Assembly (NCBI RefSeq): GCF_030506305.1 | Contig: NZ_CP119421.1 | Span: 3,364,501 to 3,428,500, forward strand | Reading direction: 5' to 3' | DNA from: Porifericola rhodea | Lineage (GTDB): Bacteria > Bacteroidota > Bacteroidia > Cytophagales > Cyclobacteriaceae | DNA: 64,000 bases | Part shown: in pieces, positions 54,280 to 62,889 of the stretch | How positions within the stretch are numbered: position 1 is the stretch's first letter | Layout of the letters: every line of letters starts with the position of its first letter | Position numbers and translations under genes: made by a program | Notes under the pieces: generated by a model | What the model was told of the DNA's origin: nothing | Seen by the model: the letters and a program-made list of their open reading frames with translations, nothing else | Database searches by the model: none

Positions 54280-55854
54280 TTATTCTTTTTGCTGAAAGTC
54301 ACTTTCATTAACCCAGCCAGCTTTAATATCTTCACCACTCATATATCGTTCGTAAAAACCTCTGCTATTACTTTGCGCATACTCGTACTCATCAAACACA
54401 TAGCCTTCGCCCATAGTTCTGGGATCGCCCTGGGCCTGTAGTTCAGCGTGCATTTGTGTTTTCATGGCTTCCAGCATAGGTGTGTATTCGGGGTTGAGCG
54501 CCAGATTGTTTACACAGGCAGGATCTTCCTCTATGCGATACAACTCTTCGGTAGGTCGCTTGCCAAAGTTCATTTGCCAGTAATCTTTCAGGCTATCCTC
54601 CGCATAGCGCATATTTAGTATCTGCGTTTTGGTAGGGCTTCCATCTGTATTTAGGTAGCCTGTCTCCGGATTGCCCACCGGCCAGCGCTCAGGCTCATAG
54701 TTTTGCACATACAGTAAACCATCTTTGATTATTCCACGGATGGGGTAACCCTGATCTTCCGGGCGTCCCACATCATGTCTTTCTTTACCTATCAGCACAT
54801 GGTTACGTTCCGGGTTAACTATGCCCTCCTTTTCTGAGTTAAAAATATCAGTGAGCGGGCTGCCCTGCATTACCTGCATCTTACTTTCTTCCTGCGATAG
54901 TTCTGCTACTTCTATAAATGTGGGAGCCAGGTCTATAAAGCTGACAAAATCTTCTATGGTACGCCCAGCTTTTTTGATGCCGTTGGGCCACATAATAGCT
55001 AGAGGAAGGTGGTTAGACATCTCGTAGGCTTGCCCTTTTACCCGAGGAAATGGCATTCCGTTATCTGAAGTAACCACTACTATCGTATTTTCCAGCTCGC
55101 CGGCCTCTTCCAGCATATCCAGCATCTGCATTAAATGCTGATCAAAGTATTCCAGCTCAAACGCATAGTCCATCATGTCGGTACGTATGCTGTCAGTGTC
55201 TGGCCAGAAGTTAGGCACTTCTTCTATCTGAGAAATTTGTTTGCCGCCTTTATTTACTCCAGCGCCATACTCATAAGCACGATGAGGTTCTAGGGCACCA
55301 TACCAGAAGCAAAAAGGTAAAGAGTCGGGTCGGGCCTCTAAAAAAGCTTCAAAATTTTTGGCGTAGTCGTTATTGCTAATAAAGCGTGCCGGAGGAGTGG
55401 TGGTATGCTCATTAAAAGCAGGTCCGGTCAGTTCCCTCGTTTTTCCCTGTCGTTCACCTGGCTTACCTGGAGCCCATCCCTTGGCCGTATGCCCGGTAAA
55501 ATAGCCATTAGCAGCCAGACTTTCCATGAAGGTGGTAAACTTTGAAGGGAAGTAGGGAACATGATTGGCCGCTTCTTCCAGTTGCCATGAGTTACGTCCG
55601 GTAAGTATACACGAGCGCGAAGGAGAACATTTGGCATTAGGGGTATAGGCACGCATAAATAAAAGCCCGTTTTCTGCTACACGATCAAAAGCCGGCGTAT
55701 TAACCCAGGAAGTGCCATAGGCACTCATATGTGGAAAAGAAACATCATCTGCTATGGCAAAAAGTATATTGGGGCGGGTATCGGTATTTTCCTGAGTTTG
55801 AGGTTGACAAGAAAAAAAAGCAAAAAGTAATGCGAAAAAAAGCAGTTTTCTCAT
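54280..55854 (-). CDS. Sulfatase lipoprotein (heparan N-sulfatase-like)
   Basis: A 524-residue sulfatase. The signal ends in a lipobox (FFSC), so the mature enzyme should be lipid-anchored. The active-site signature C-S-P-S-R begins at Cys76 ([16 protein letters not shown]); Asp36-Asp37 and [13 protein letters not shown] (with the late metal Asp/Asn) complete the metal site. The arrangement [19 protein letters not shown] is that of the N-sulfoglucosamine sulfohydrolase-like group. The start has strong signal features. It is transcribed alone, with a 547-base gap upstream. The natural substrate is unknown. Confidence 0.9.
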   Translation of the reverse strand: MRKLLFFALLFAFFSCQPQTQENTDTRPNILFAIADDVSFPHMSAYGTSWVNTPAFDRVAENGLLFMRAYTPNAKCSPSRSCILTGRNSWQLEEAANHVPYFPSKFTTFMESLAANGYFTGHTAKGWAPGKPGERQGKTRELTGPAFNEHTTTPPARFISNNDYAKNFEAFLEARPDSLPFCFWYGALEPHRAYEYGAGVNKGGKQISQIEEVPNFWPDTDSIRTDMMDYAFELEYFDQHLMQMLDMLEEAGELENTIVVVTSDNGMPFPRVKGQAYEMSNHLPLAIMWPNGIKKAGRTIEDFVSFIDLAPTFIEVAELSQEESKMQVMQGSPLTDIFNSEKEGIVNPERNHVLIGKERHDVGRPEDQGYPIRGIIKDGLLYVQNYEPERWPVGNPETGYLNTDGSPTKTQILNMRYAEDSLKDYWQMNFGKRPTEELYRIEEDPACVNNLALNPEYTPMLEAMKTQMHAELQAQGDPRTMGEGYVFDEYEYAQSNSRGFYERYMSGEDIKAGWVNESDFQQKE

Positions 55855-56030
55855 TGTATTAGGTTTGGTTATGTGAGTAGCTCAATGTATAAAGTTATAC
55901 ATAATAAAAGGGAGTAGGCTAGCCTTTCCAAAAATTCGTCGCCGAATCTGCATAAATTTTTCTAGTATTGCAGAATATAGAATCAGTCAGGCTCAGATAG
56001 TTATTTTAGCTCTTTTGCGAAGTACTTTTG

Positions 56031-56183
56031 ATGCTGAATGAAAAATTCAAAGCTACTAAGTATGTAAGTAGGTGGTTAGATGAAAGAGCTTCTTTTACTT
56101 TTGTAATAGCGCTTAAGCATCAAGTGCTGGGTTTGAATACTCATAACAAAAACTGTGAGCCCGGAGAAAACTGCCGTTGTTAA
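56031..56183 (+). CDS. Doubtful small open frame with cysteine-rich C-terminus
   Basis: A 50-codon frame beginning MLNEKFKATKYVSRWLDERAS and ending NCEPGENCRC. The C-terminal CxPGxNCxC pattern is suggestive, and the frame is open upstream to 56010. There is no clear ribosome binding site or family. It may be noise or a gene remnant. Confidence 0.2.
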   Translation: MLNEKFKATKYVSRWLDERASFTFVIALKHQVLGLNTHNKNCEPGENCRC

Positions 56184-56365
56184 ACATATCAGTGATCAGG
56201 AGATGGTTTGAAAGTACGAGAGCCAAATCCTGATATGTACGCTTATCAGTAAGAGCTGATGTATAACTAAATTTAGGTAGCGTAGTAAAAGGTTTACCTG
56301 AAAAATGGCTCAATTAATAGGGGGTGAGCTCTCTGACATAGATTAGAAAAGTAGAAAATTATATA

Positions 56366-56386
56366 TGACTATTTCAGCAATAGTCA
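56366..56386 (+). promoter_or_regulatory. Hairpin in the dapF leader
   Basis: TGACTATT and AATAGTCA (56366-56373, 56379-56386) form a perfect 8-base stem around TCAGC, ending 15 bases before the dapF ATG. There is no T tract; it could be an operator or block the ribosome site. Confidence 0.35.
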
Positions 56387-56401
56387 GAATACCAAGCATC
56401 C

Positions 56402-57178
56402 ATGAACACATTACGCTTTTATAAATATCAGGGAACAGGAAATGACTTCGTCATGATTGATAATCGTGAAGGTGTTTTTCCTCAAAATAATGAGCAACTG
56501 ATTCAACGCCTCTGCGACCGCAAGTTTGGAGTAGGAGGGGATGGACTTATCCTTTTGCAGGATCATGATGACTACGATTTTGAAATGGTGTATTATAACG
56601 CGGACGCTACGCCTAGCATGTGCGGTAATGGTAGTCGTTGTGCTGTACATCTGGCACATCATCTGGGCATGATTGGCAAGCACTCGCAGTTTATGGCTGA
56701 AGATGGAATGCATGATGCTACTATTGATAATGGGCAGATCCATATTCGTATGGTAGATGTGGTAGGCATAGAAGAGCTGGAAGGAGGTTACTTTTTGAAT
56801 ACTGGCACGCGTCATTATGTCAGGCTGGTAGAAGATGTGGCAGGTTTTGATGTAGTGGGCGAAGGAAAAAAAATTCGTTATCATCAGACATTTATGCCTG
56901 AAGGAACCAATGCCAGTTTTACTAAAGTTGATAATGGTGAGGTGCAAATGCGTATCTACGAAAAAGGTGTAGAGGATGAGACATTATCTTCCGGAACGGG
57001 CGTAACTGCCGTAGCCTTAGCATTAGCCAAAGTTAAAGGGCTACAGAGCCCGGTAAAAATAAACACCAGAGGAGGAGAACTTCAGGTTTCTTTTAGAAAG
57101 GTAAAAGAAGATTTTTATACTGATGTGCATATGATTGGCCCGGCAGTCATGGTTTTTGAGGGCACTGTTTTTGTGTGA
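56402..57178 (+). CDS. dapF: Diaminopimelate epimerase DapF with altered second active-site residue
   Basis: A 258-residue PLP-independent epimerase that converts LL- to meso-diaminopimelate for lysine and peptidoglycan synthesis. The N-terminal half is canonical: YQGTGNDFVMID (9-20), KFGVGGDGLILL, and catalytic Cys74 in MCGNGSRC. The C-terminal half has GTNASFTKV and EDETLSSGTGVTAVALA; the second catalytic residue, normally Cys in the CGTG motif, is Ser197 (codon TCC at 56990-56992). A related epimerase of other specificity is possible. A hairpin lies 15 bases upstream. secA follows 91 bases downstream. Confidence 0.87.
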   Translation: MNTLRFYKYQGTGNDFVMIDNREGVFPQNNEQLIQRLCDRKFGVGGDGLILLQDHDDYDFEMVYYNADATPSMCGNGSRCAVHLAHHLGMIGKHSQFMAEDGMHDATIDNGQIHIRMVDVVGIEELEGGYFLNTGTRHYVRLVEDVAGFDVVGEGKKIRYHQTFMPEGTNASFTKVDNGEVQMRIYEKGVEDETLSSGTGVTAVALALAKVKGLQSPVKINTRGGELQVSFRKVKEDFYTDVHMIGPAVMVFEGTVFV

Positions 57179-57269
57179 GCAGGTTTTTTCACATATTAGT
57201 GCCTTTCTTAGAATCTGGCATCCAGTACGTATAGTTTCTTGAATTCAATAGAGATATAAATATTCTAGT

Positions 57270-60200
57270 ATGAATATCATTAATAAAGTTTTAGCTAAGA
57301 TGTTCGGCAGCAAGTCTGAAAAAGACATTAAGGAAATCATGCCGATTGTGGAGCAGATTAAAGCCGAATATCAGCAGCTACAAAGCATCACCGACAACGA
57401 ACTCAGAGAAAAAACTTTTGAAGTAAAAGCCACTATTGATGGTGAGCTTAAAAGCATAGATGACCAGCTGAAGGCCCTGCACGACAGTGTGGAAGAGAAC
57501 CCTAAGATGGGCATGAACGAGAAAGAAAGCGTTTTTGCTCAGATAGATACGCTGGAAGAGGAGCGTAACAAAGCCCTGGAAGAGGTGCTGGAAAAAGTGC
57601 TGCCTCAGGCTTTTGCAATTATGCGTGAAACTGCTCGCCGACTGAAAGATCAGGGTAAGCTGGAGGTAAAAGCTACGCTTTTTGATAAGCAGATGGCTGC
57701 CAAATACGAGCATATCACTATAGAAGGTGAAAACTCAGTATGGAGCAATCAGTGGCTGGCTGCCGGGCAAAAAATCACCTGGGATATGGTGCACTATGAT
57801 GTGCAGCTGATTGGTGGTATTGTACTGCATCAGGGTAAAATTGCGGAAATGGCTACCGGTGAGGGTAAAACATTAGTAGCTACCTTACCCGCATTCCTGA
57901 ATGCGCTGGCCAAAAGAGGAGTACACGTAGTAACGGTAAACGACTACTTGGCTAAGCGTGATGCAGAGTGGATGGCACCCCTGTTTCAGTTCCATCAGCT
58001 TACGATTGACTGTGTAGATAAGTACCAGCCCAACTCAGAGGCGCGCCGTCAGGCTTATGCTGCCGACATTACTTATGGTACCAACAATGAGTTTGGTTTT
58101 GACTACCTGCGCGATAATATGGCGCGCGATATGGGCGACCTGGTACAGCGTAAGCATCACTTCGCAATGGTAGATGAGGTAGACTCCGTACTGGTAGATG
58201 AAGCTCGTACTCCGCTGATCATTTCTGGGCCAGTGCCCCGTGGCGATGAACATGAGTTTTACGATCTTAAGCCTCGTATATCACGTTTGTACGAAGCACA
58301 AAAGAAGCTGGTTAACGAGCTGCTTCAGGATGCTAAAAAGAAAATTAAAGAAGGCAATACCCAGGAGGGTGGCCTGTCACTTTTTCGTGCTTATCGTGGT
58401 CTGCCCAAATATAAGCCTTTGATTCGCTTCTTAAGTGAAACAGGTAACCGTCAGGTGCTGCAAAAAACAGAAAACTTCTATTTGCAGGATAACTCACGCG
58501 CTATGCCGGAGGCTGATGCTCCTCTATACTTTACCATAGAAGAGAAAAACAATAATATTGACCTGACGGAGAAAGGTATTGATCTGATTACCCAAACAGG
58601 TGAAGATCCCAACTTCTTCATCATGCCAGATATTGGCACATCCATCGCGGATCTGGAAAAAGATGAAGAAATGTCTGATGAAGAGAAGGTTCAGAAGAAA
58701 GACGAGCTGATTAAAGATTATTCAGTAAAGTCGCAGCGTATTCATACGGTCAACCAACTTCTTAAAGCTTATGCGCTTTTTGAAATTGATCAGGAATATA
58801 TAATCGCTGATGGTAAAATTAAGATTGTAGATGAGCAGACGGGCCGTGTCATGGAAGGCCGCCGTTACTCAGATGGTCTGCACCAAGCAATAGAAGCCAA
58901 AGAAAATGTAAAGGTAGAAGAGGCTACGCAAACCTATGCTACCATTACCCTGCAAAATTATTTCCGTATGTACCACAAACTGGCTGGTATGACGGGTACA
59001 GCAGAAACTGAAGCCGGAGAGCTATGGGAAATCTACAAATTAGATGTAGTAGTAATCCCTACCAATCGCCCAATTATAAGAGACGACCGTCAGGACCTCG
59101 TATTCAAAACCATGCGCGAGAAGTTCAATGCGGTGGCCGACGAAATCAACGAACTGACTTCCAAAGGCCGCCCGGTACTGGTAGGTACAACTTCCGTAGA
59201 AATTTCGGAAGTGCTCAGCCGTATGCTTAAGATGCGAGGCATTTCTCATAACGTTCTAAACGCCAAACAACACCAGCGTGAGGCAGAAATTGTCTCTGAA
59301 GCAGGTAAAGCAGGTACCGTAACTATCGCTACAAACATGGCGGGCCGTGGTACAGATATTAAGCTTACGCCAGAGTCTAAAGAAGCAGGAGGTTTGGCAA
59401 TTATTGGTACTGAGCGACATGAATCTCGTCGGGTAGACCGACAGCTCAGAGGTCGTTCTGGACGTCAGGGAGACCCTGGTTCATCACAGTTTTTTGTCTC
59501 TCTGGAAGATAACCTGATGCGCCTGTTCGGTTCCGACCGTATTGCTAAGCTGATGGATCGTATGGGATTAGAAGAAGGAGAGGTAATACAGCACTCTATG
59601 GTAACCAGCTCTATAGAAAGAGCACAGAAAAAAGTAGAGGAGAACAACTTCGCTATTCGTAAACGACTGTTGGAGTATGATAACGTAATGAACCAGCAGC
59701 GTGAAGTAATCTATGAGCGCCGTAAAAATGCCCTTCAGGGTGAGAGGCTGCCTATGGATATCATGAACATGTTATACGATACTTGCGAAGACATCGTTCT
59801 AGGTACTAAAGGGGTAAGCAATTTCGAGAGCTTTAAGTTAACAGTACTGGGTACACTAGGTATAGATTACCCTATTGAACACGAGGACTTTGATCAGATA
59901 ACAGAAAGTCAGCTGACTCAGGATTTGTACCAGTATGCTTATGAGCAGTATGGTAATAAGAATGAGCATATAGCTCAGAAGTCTTTGCCTGTACTTAAAA
60001 ACATTAAAGAAACTCGTGGAGCTACGGTAGAAAATATTCTGGTGCCTTTTACCAATGGAAAAATGCAGCTAGGTATATCTGCAAACCTGCAAAAGGTCAT
60101 TGATACTGAGGGTAGCGAGATGATCAAGGCAATGGAGAAGTCCATCACCCTGGCCATCATTGACCAGAACTGGAAGGAGCATCTTCGTGAGATGGACGAC

Positions 60201-60647
60201 CTGAAACAGTCGGTACAAAATGCGGTGTATGAGCAGAAAGATCCCCTGTTAATCTATAAATTTGAGGCATTTGAGCTTTTCAAACGCTTTATTGCTAAAG
60301 TAAACGAAGAAACTATTTCCTTCCTGATGAAAGCGGATATACCGGTACAAAGCCCGGATCAGGTAAGAGAAGCTCGTGCTACCAGAGAAAAACAACAAAA
60401 ACTAAAAGAAACGAAAGAAGAGGTGTCCTCAAGCCTGGATAGCAGCACCAAGGCAAACGCTCAGGCTGCAGCCCAAAGAAACCGTCCGCCTGCCGAGCCT
60501 GTTCGTCCTGCCAAATCTACTAAAGTAGCGGGCAGAAATGATAGGGTAAACGTGCAGTATAACGATGGAAGTATCAAGAAAAATGTGAAATATAAAAGTA
60601 TAGAGGATGACCTTAAAAACAATCGTTGCGTAATCGTGGATGATTAA
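57270..60647 (+). CDS. secA: Preprotein translocase ATPase SecA
   Basis: The 1,125-residue motor of the Sec export pathway. The nucleotide-binding site includes MATGEGKTLVATLPAF (194-209), TVNDYLAKRDAEWM, DEVDSVLVDEARTPLIISGP and AGRGTDIKLTPES; RQLRGRSGRQGDPG is also present. It is longer than E. coli SecA (901 residues), as in other Bacteroidota, through inserts in the N-terminal part. The C-terminus (NNRCVIVDD) lacks the zinc-binding Cys cluster of many SecA proteins. The start fits a hydrophilic helix beginning MNIINKVLAKMFG. The next gene overlaps it by eight bases. Confidence 0.97.
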   Translation: MNIINKVLAKMFGSKSEKDIKEIMPIVEQIKAEYQQLQSITDNELREKTFEVKATIDGELKSIDDQLKALHDSVEENPKMGMNEKESVFAQIDTLEEERNKALEEVLEKVLPQAFAIMRETARRLKDQGKLEVKATLFDKQMAAKYEHITIEGENSVWSNQWLAAGQKITWDMVHYDVQLIGGIVLHQGKIAEMATGEGKTLVATLPAFLNALAKRGVHVVTVNDYLAKRDAEWMAPLFQFHQLTIDCVDKYQPNSEARRQAYAADITYGTNNEFGFDYLRDNMARDMGDLVQRKHHFAMVDEVDSVLVDEARTPLIISGPVPRGDEHEFYDLKPRISRLYEAQKKLVNELLQDAKKKIKEGNTQEGGLSLFRAYRGLPKYKPLIRFLSETGNRQVLQKTENFYLQDNSRAMPEADAPLYFTIEEKNNNIDLTEKGIDLITQTGEDPNFFIMPDIGTSIADLEKDEEMSDEEKVQKKDELIKDYSVKSQRIHTVNQLLKAYALFEIDQEYIIADGKIKIVDEQTGRVMEGRRYSDGLHQAIEAKENVKVEEATQTYATITLQNYFRMYHKLAGMTGTAETEAGELWEIYKLDVVVIPTNRPIIRDDRQDLVFKTMREKFNAVADEINELTSKGRPVLVGTTSVEISEVLSRMLKMRGISHNVLNAKQHQREAEIVSEAGKAGTVTIATNMAGRGTDIKLTPESKEAGGLAIIGTERHESRRVDRQLRGRSGRQGDPGSSQFFVSLEDNLMRLFGSDRIAKLMDRMGLEEGEVIQHSMVTSSIERAQKKVEENNFAIRKRLLEYDNVMNQQREVIYERRKNALQGERLPMDIMNMLYDTCEDIVLGTKGVSNFESFKLTVLGTLGIDYPIEHEDFDQITESQLTQDLYQYAYEQYGNKNEHIAQKSLPVLKNIKETRGATVENILVPFTNGKMQLGISANLQKVIDTEGSEMIKAMEKSITLAIIDQNWKEHLREMDDLKQSVQNAVYEQKDPLLIYKFEAFELFKRFIAKVNEETISFLMKADIPVQSPDQVREARATREKQQKLKETKEEVSSSLDSSTKANAQAAAQRNRPPAEPVRPAKSTKVAGRNDRVNVQYNDGSIKKNVKYKSIEDDLKNNRCVIVDD

Positions 60648-61479
60648 CACCAAAACACTACCTAACCATTTTATCTGGCTTCTACTCGTCTGCTGCTTTG
60701 GTTGTACTTATGTGCAACAGGCAGAGCAGTCGGTGACGGAAATCAACATACAGGGCGAACCTGGTAACTTTCATGGCTTTCGTATGTACGCCTTTGAATT
60801 TGAAGGGCGGCAAAGCAGAATAGTTATACCCAAACGTGCTGCTAAGGGAAACCCCTGGATCTGGCGTGCTCGTTTTTTTGGCCATCGTCCGGAAGTAGAC
60901 CTGGAGTTGCTCTCCCGAGGTTATTATGTGGCATACATAGATGTTTCAGACCTCTATGGCAGCCCACAGGCAGTAGAAATCTGGAACAACTTCTATCAAT
61001 ACCTGAGTCAGGAATACGATTTTTCGGATAAAGTAGTATTGGAGGGGATGAGTCGGGGCGGGCTTATTGTTTTCAATTGGGCAGCCCAGAATGCAGATAA
61101 AGTATCCTGCATTTATGTAGACGCTCCGGTATGTGATATAAAAAGCTGGCCAGGCGGAGTAATGAGTGGCCGTGGGAGTGCCGAAGACTGGCAAAAATGT
61201 CTGGCAGCTTATAATATGACCGAAGAAGAAGCTCTAAACTACGAGGATAATCCGGTAGACCAAATAGAACCTTTACTGGATGCAAAAGTGCCGTTATTTA
61301 TCGTTTCTGGTGATAATGACCAGGTAGTGCCTTACGAAGAAAATGGTGGAGTGATAGCAGAAGCATATCAGGAAAATAAAGGGAATCTTAAGGTGATTAT
61401 CAAAGAAGGGGTGGGGCATGTACACGGGCTGGATGATCCTCGCCCGATCATTAACTTTATCCTGAAACATTCGCGTTAA
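60640..61479 (+). CDS. Alpha/beta-hydrolase lipoprotein
   Basis: A 279-residue predicted lipoprotein (lipobox CFGC) with an alpha/beta-hydrolase fold. The nucleophile elbow is GMSRGG; SGDNDQVVPYEENG carries the acid region and GVGHVHGLDD the catalytic histidine. FHGFRMYAFEFEGRQSRIVIPK at the start resembles exported carbohydrate esterase or peptidase-like hydrolases of Bacteroidota. The ATG at 60640 overlaps the secA stop by eight bases (ATGATTAA), so it is probably read with secA. The substrate is unknown. Confidence 0.8.
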   Translation: MINTKTLPNHFIWLLLVCCFGCTYVQQAEQSVTEINIQGEPGNFHGFRMYAFEFEGRQSRIVIPKRAAKGNPWIWRARFFGHRPEVDLELLSRGYYVAYIDVSDLYGSPQAVEIWNNFYQYLSQEYDFSDKVVLEGMSRGGLIVFNWAAQNADKVSCIYVDAPVCDIKSWPGGVMSGRGSAEDWQKCLAAYNMTEEEALNYEDNPVDQIEPLLDAKVPLFIVSGDNDQVVPYEENGGVIAEAYQENKGNLKVIIKEGVGHVHGLDDPRPIINFILKHSR

Positions 61480-61540
61480 ACTTGCACCTTGCCGGCTTTT
61501 GCCTAATCTTTGATAACAGATTGTAAAAAGAAAGCACGGA

Positions 61541-62377
61541 ATGGCTAAGAAATCTACAACTTACCTGCTGCTTGTTATCCTTCTGGTAGCAGCTCTAATA
61601 ATTTTATTAGTAATCCTTAAAGGCAGAAAACAGCCGAATGCCGAAAAAACGGATCCCGTCAGGAGGGAGCAAAACACTCCTCCTTCAAGCAGAGATTTTG
61701 ACTACCTTCCTCTTTCTGCCAACACCCAGATTATTCGTCATAAACACTTCACGCTTTCTTATCTGGAGAAGCATGAGCAAGCCGAGTGGGTAGCTTATGA
61801 GCTAAGTGGAAGAGAGGTAAGAGGTCGTGAAGAACGCTCTGATGACTTTAGGGAAGATGAGAAAGTGAGAACTGGCTCTGCCAGTCTGAGCGATTACCGA
61901 GGCTCGGGCTACGACCGTGGACATCTGGCTCCTGCCGGAGATATGAAATTCTCTGAAGAAGCAATGAGTGAAAGCTTCCTGCTTTCTAATATCAGCCCTC
62001 AGACACCTGAATTTAACCGCGGTATCTGGAGAGAGTTGGAAGAGCAAACCCGAGAGTGGGCGCTGGAAAATGGAAGCCTCTACGTAGTTAGCGGTCCGGT
62101 TTTTGGCAAGCGATCCCGGAGGATAGGTAAAAACAGGGTGAGCGTGCCCCAAGCTTATTACAAGGTTTTACTGGATTATACAGAACCTGAAATAAAAGCC
62201 ATCGCCTTTTTATTACCTAACAAAGGCACCACGAAAGATATGTTTCACTTTGCTGTACCTATAGACAGCGTGGAAAAAGTAACGCAGATAGATTTTTTCC
62301 CGGCTTTGCCAGATCAGGAAGAAGATAGGCTGGAAAGAGGTGTGAGTGTAGCTGAGTGGATAGCTGACCCTAGCTAA
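61541..62377 (+). CDS. Membrane-anchored DNA/RNA non-specific endonuclease
   Basis: A 278-residue nuclease of the Serratia-nuclease type (beta-beta-alpha metal). An N-terminal membrane helix (residues 7-27) and a linker are followed by the nuclease domain with the catalytic motif YDRGHLAPAGDM, SNISPQTPEFNRGIW and the long helix REWALENGSLYVVSGPVFG. It should face the periplasm, where it would degrade incoming nucleic acid. It overlaps the L,D-transpeptidase by one base (TAATG), indicating coupling. Follows the alpha/beta-hydrolase by 61 bases. Confidence 0.9.
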   Translation: MAKKSTTYLLLVILLVAALIILLVILKGRKQPNAEKTDPVRREQNTPPSSRDFDYLPLSANTQIIRHKHFTLSYLEKHEQAEWVAYELSGREVRGREERSDDFREDEKVRTGSASLSDYRGSGYDRGHLAPAGDMKFSEEAMSESFLLSNISPQTPEFNRGIWRELEEQTREWALENGSLYVVSGPVFGKRSRRIGKNRVSVPQAYYKVLLDYTEPEIKAIAFLLPNKGTTKDMFHFAVPIDSVEKVTQIDFFPALPDQEEDRLERGVSVAEWIADPS

Positions 62378-62889
62378 TGCGCACTATAGCTAGCACCATT
62401 GGCATTTTGTATATTCTGGCTTTATGCTACTCGCTCTTTCCGAGCAGACGCCTAAACCGCCGTATTTTGGCTGATAAAATAGTAGTGCGCAAAGGCGCAC
62501 GAAAATTAGAGTTATGGTCGGGTGGTAAGAAGGTGAAAACATACCGAATTGCTTTGGGGAAAAATCCAGTAGGAGCCAAGCAGTTTGAAGGTGATATGCG
62601 AACGCCGGAAGGTATATACATTATAGACGGAAAAAATCCGAATAGTGCCTTTTATCTGAACCTGGGCATATCTTATCCTGATAATAAAGCAATGGCTCTG
62701 GCAGAGGCAATGGGCAAAAAGCCTGGGAGCGCTATCAAGATACATGGTTTACGAAATGGGCTGGGGTGGCGAGGTCGTTTTCATCGTACCAAAGACTGGA
62801 CAGCAGGGTGTATTGCAGTTACCAATATTGAAATGGAAGAGCTGTATAGGGCAGTGCCAGTAGGCACGCCCATACATATATACTCTTAA
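62377..62889 (+). CDS. L,D-transpeptidase (YkuD domain)
   Basis: A 170-residue protein with an N-terminal membrane segment (residues 5-20) and a YkuD domain: VVRKGARKLELWSGGKKVKTYRIALGKNPVG, then EGDMRTPEGIYIIDGKNPNS and the catalytic IHG...TAGCIAVTN with the active Cys at about 145. Such enzymes cross-link peptidoglycan or attach lipoproteins. It starts inside the last base of the endonuclease gene (TAATG) and converges on the VCBS gene, overlapping it by four bases at the stops. Confidence 0.88.
   Translation: MRTIASTIGILYILALCYSLFPSRRLNRRILADKIVVRKGARKLELWSGGKKVKTYRIALGKNPVGAKQFEGDMRTPEGIYIIDGKNPNSAFYLNLGISYPDNKAMALAEAMGKKPGSAIKIHGLRNGLGWRGRFHRTKDWTAGCIAVTNIEMEELYRAVPVGTPIHIYS

Larger units (their letters stand above)
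55855..56401. other. Intergenic region upstream of dapF
   Basis: 547 bases between divergent genes. It contains a weak 50-codon rightward frame (56031-56183) and a hairpin just before dapF (56366-56386). A leftward frame at 56113-56313 was not believed. Nothing else recognised. Confidence 0.45.

Noticed and set aside
56113-56313. A 66-codon leftward frame in the dapF upstream gap
   Set aside because: Composition is ordinary for AT-rich non-coding DNA, no ribosome site or family was seen, and it overlaps another weak frame on the other strand.
56411-56947. A 178-codon open frame antisense to dapF
   Set aside because: It overlaps all of a conserved gene on the other strand and its translation shows no recognisable domain.
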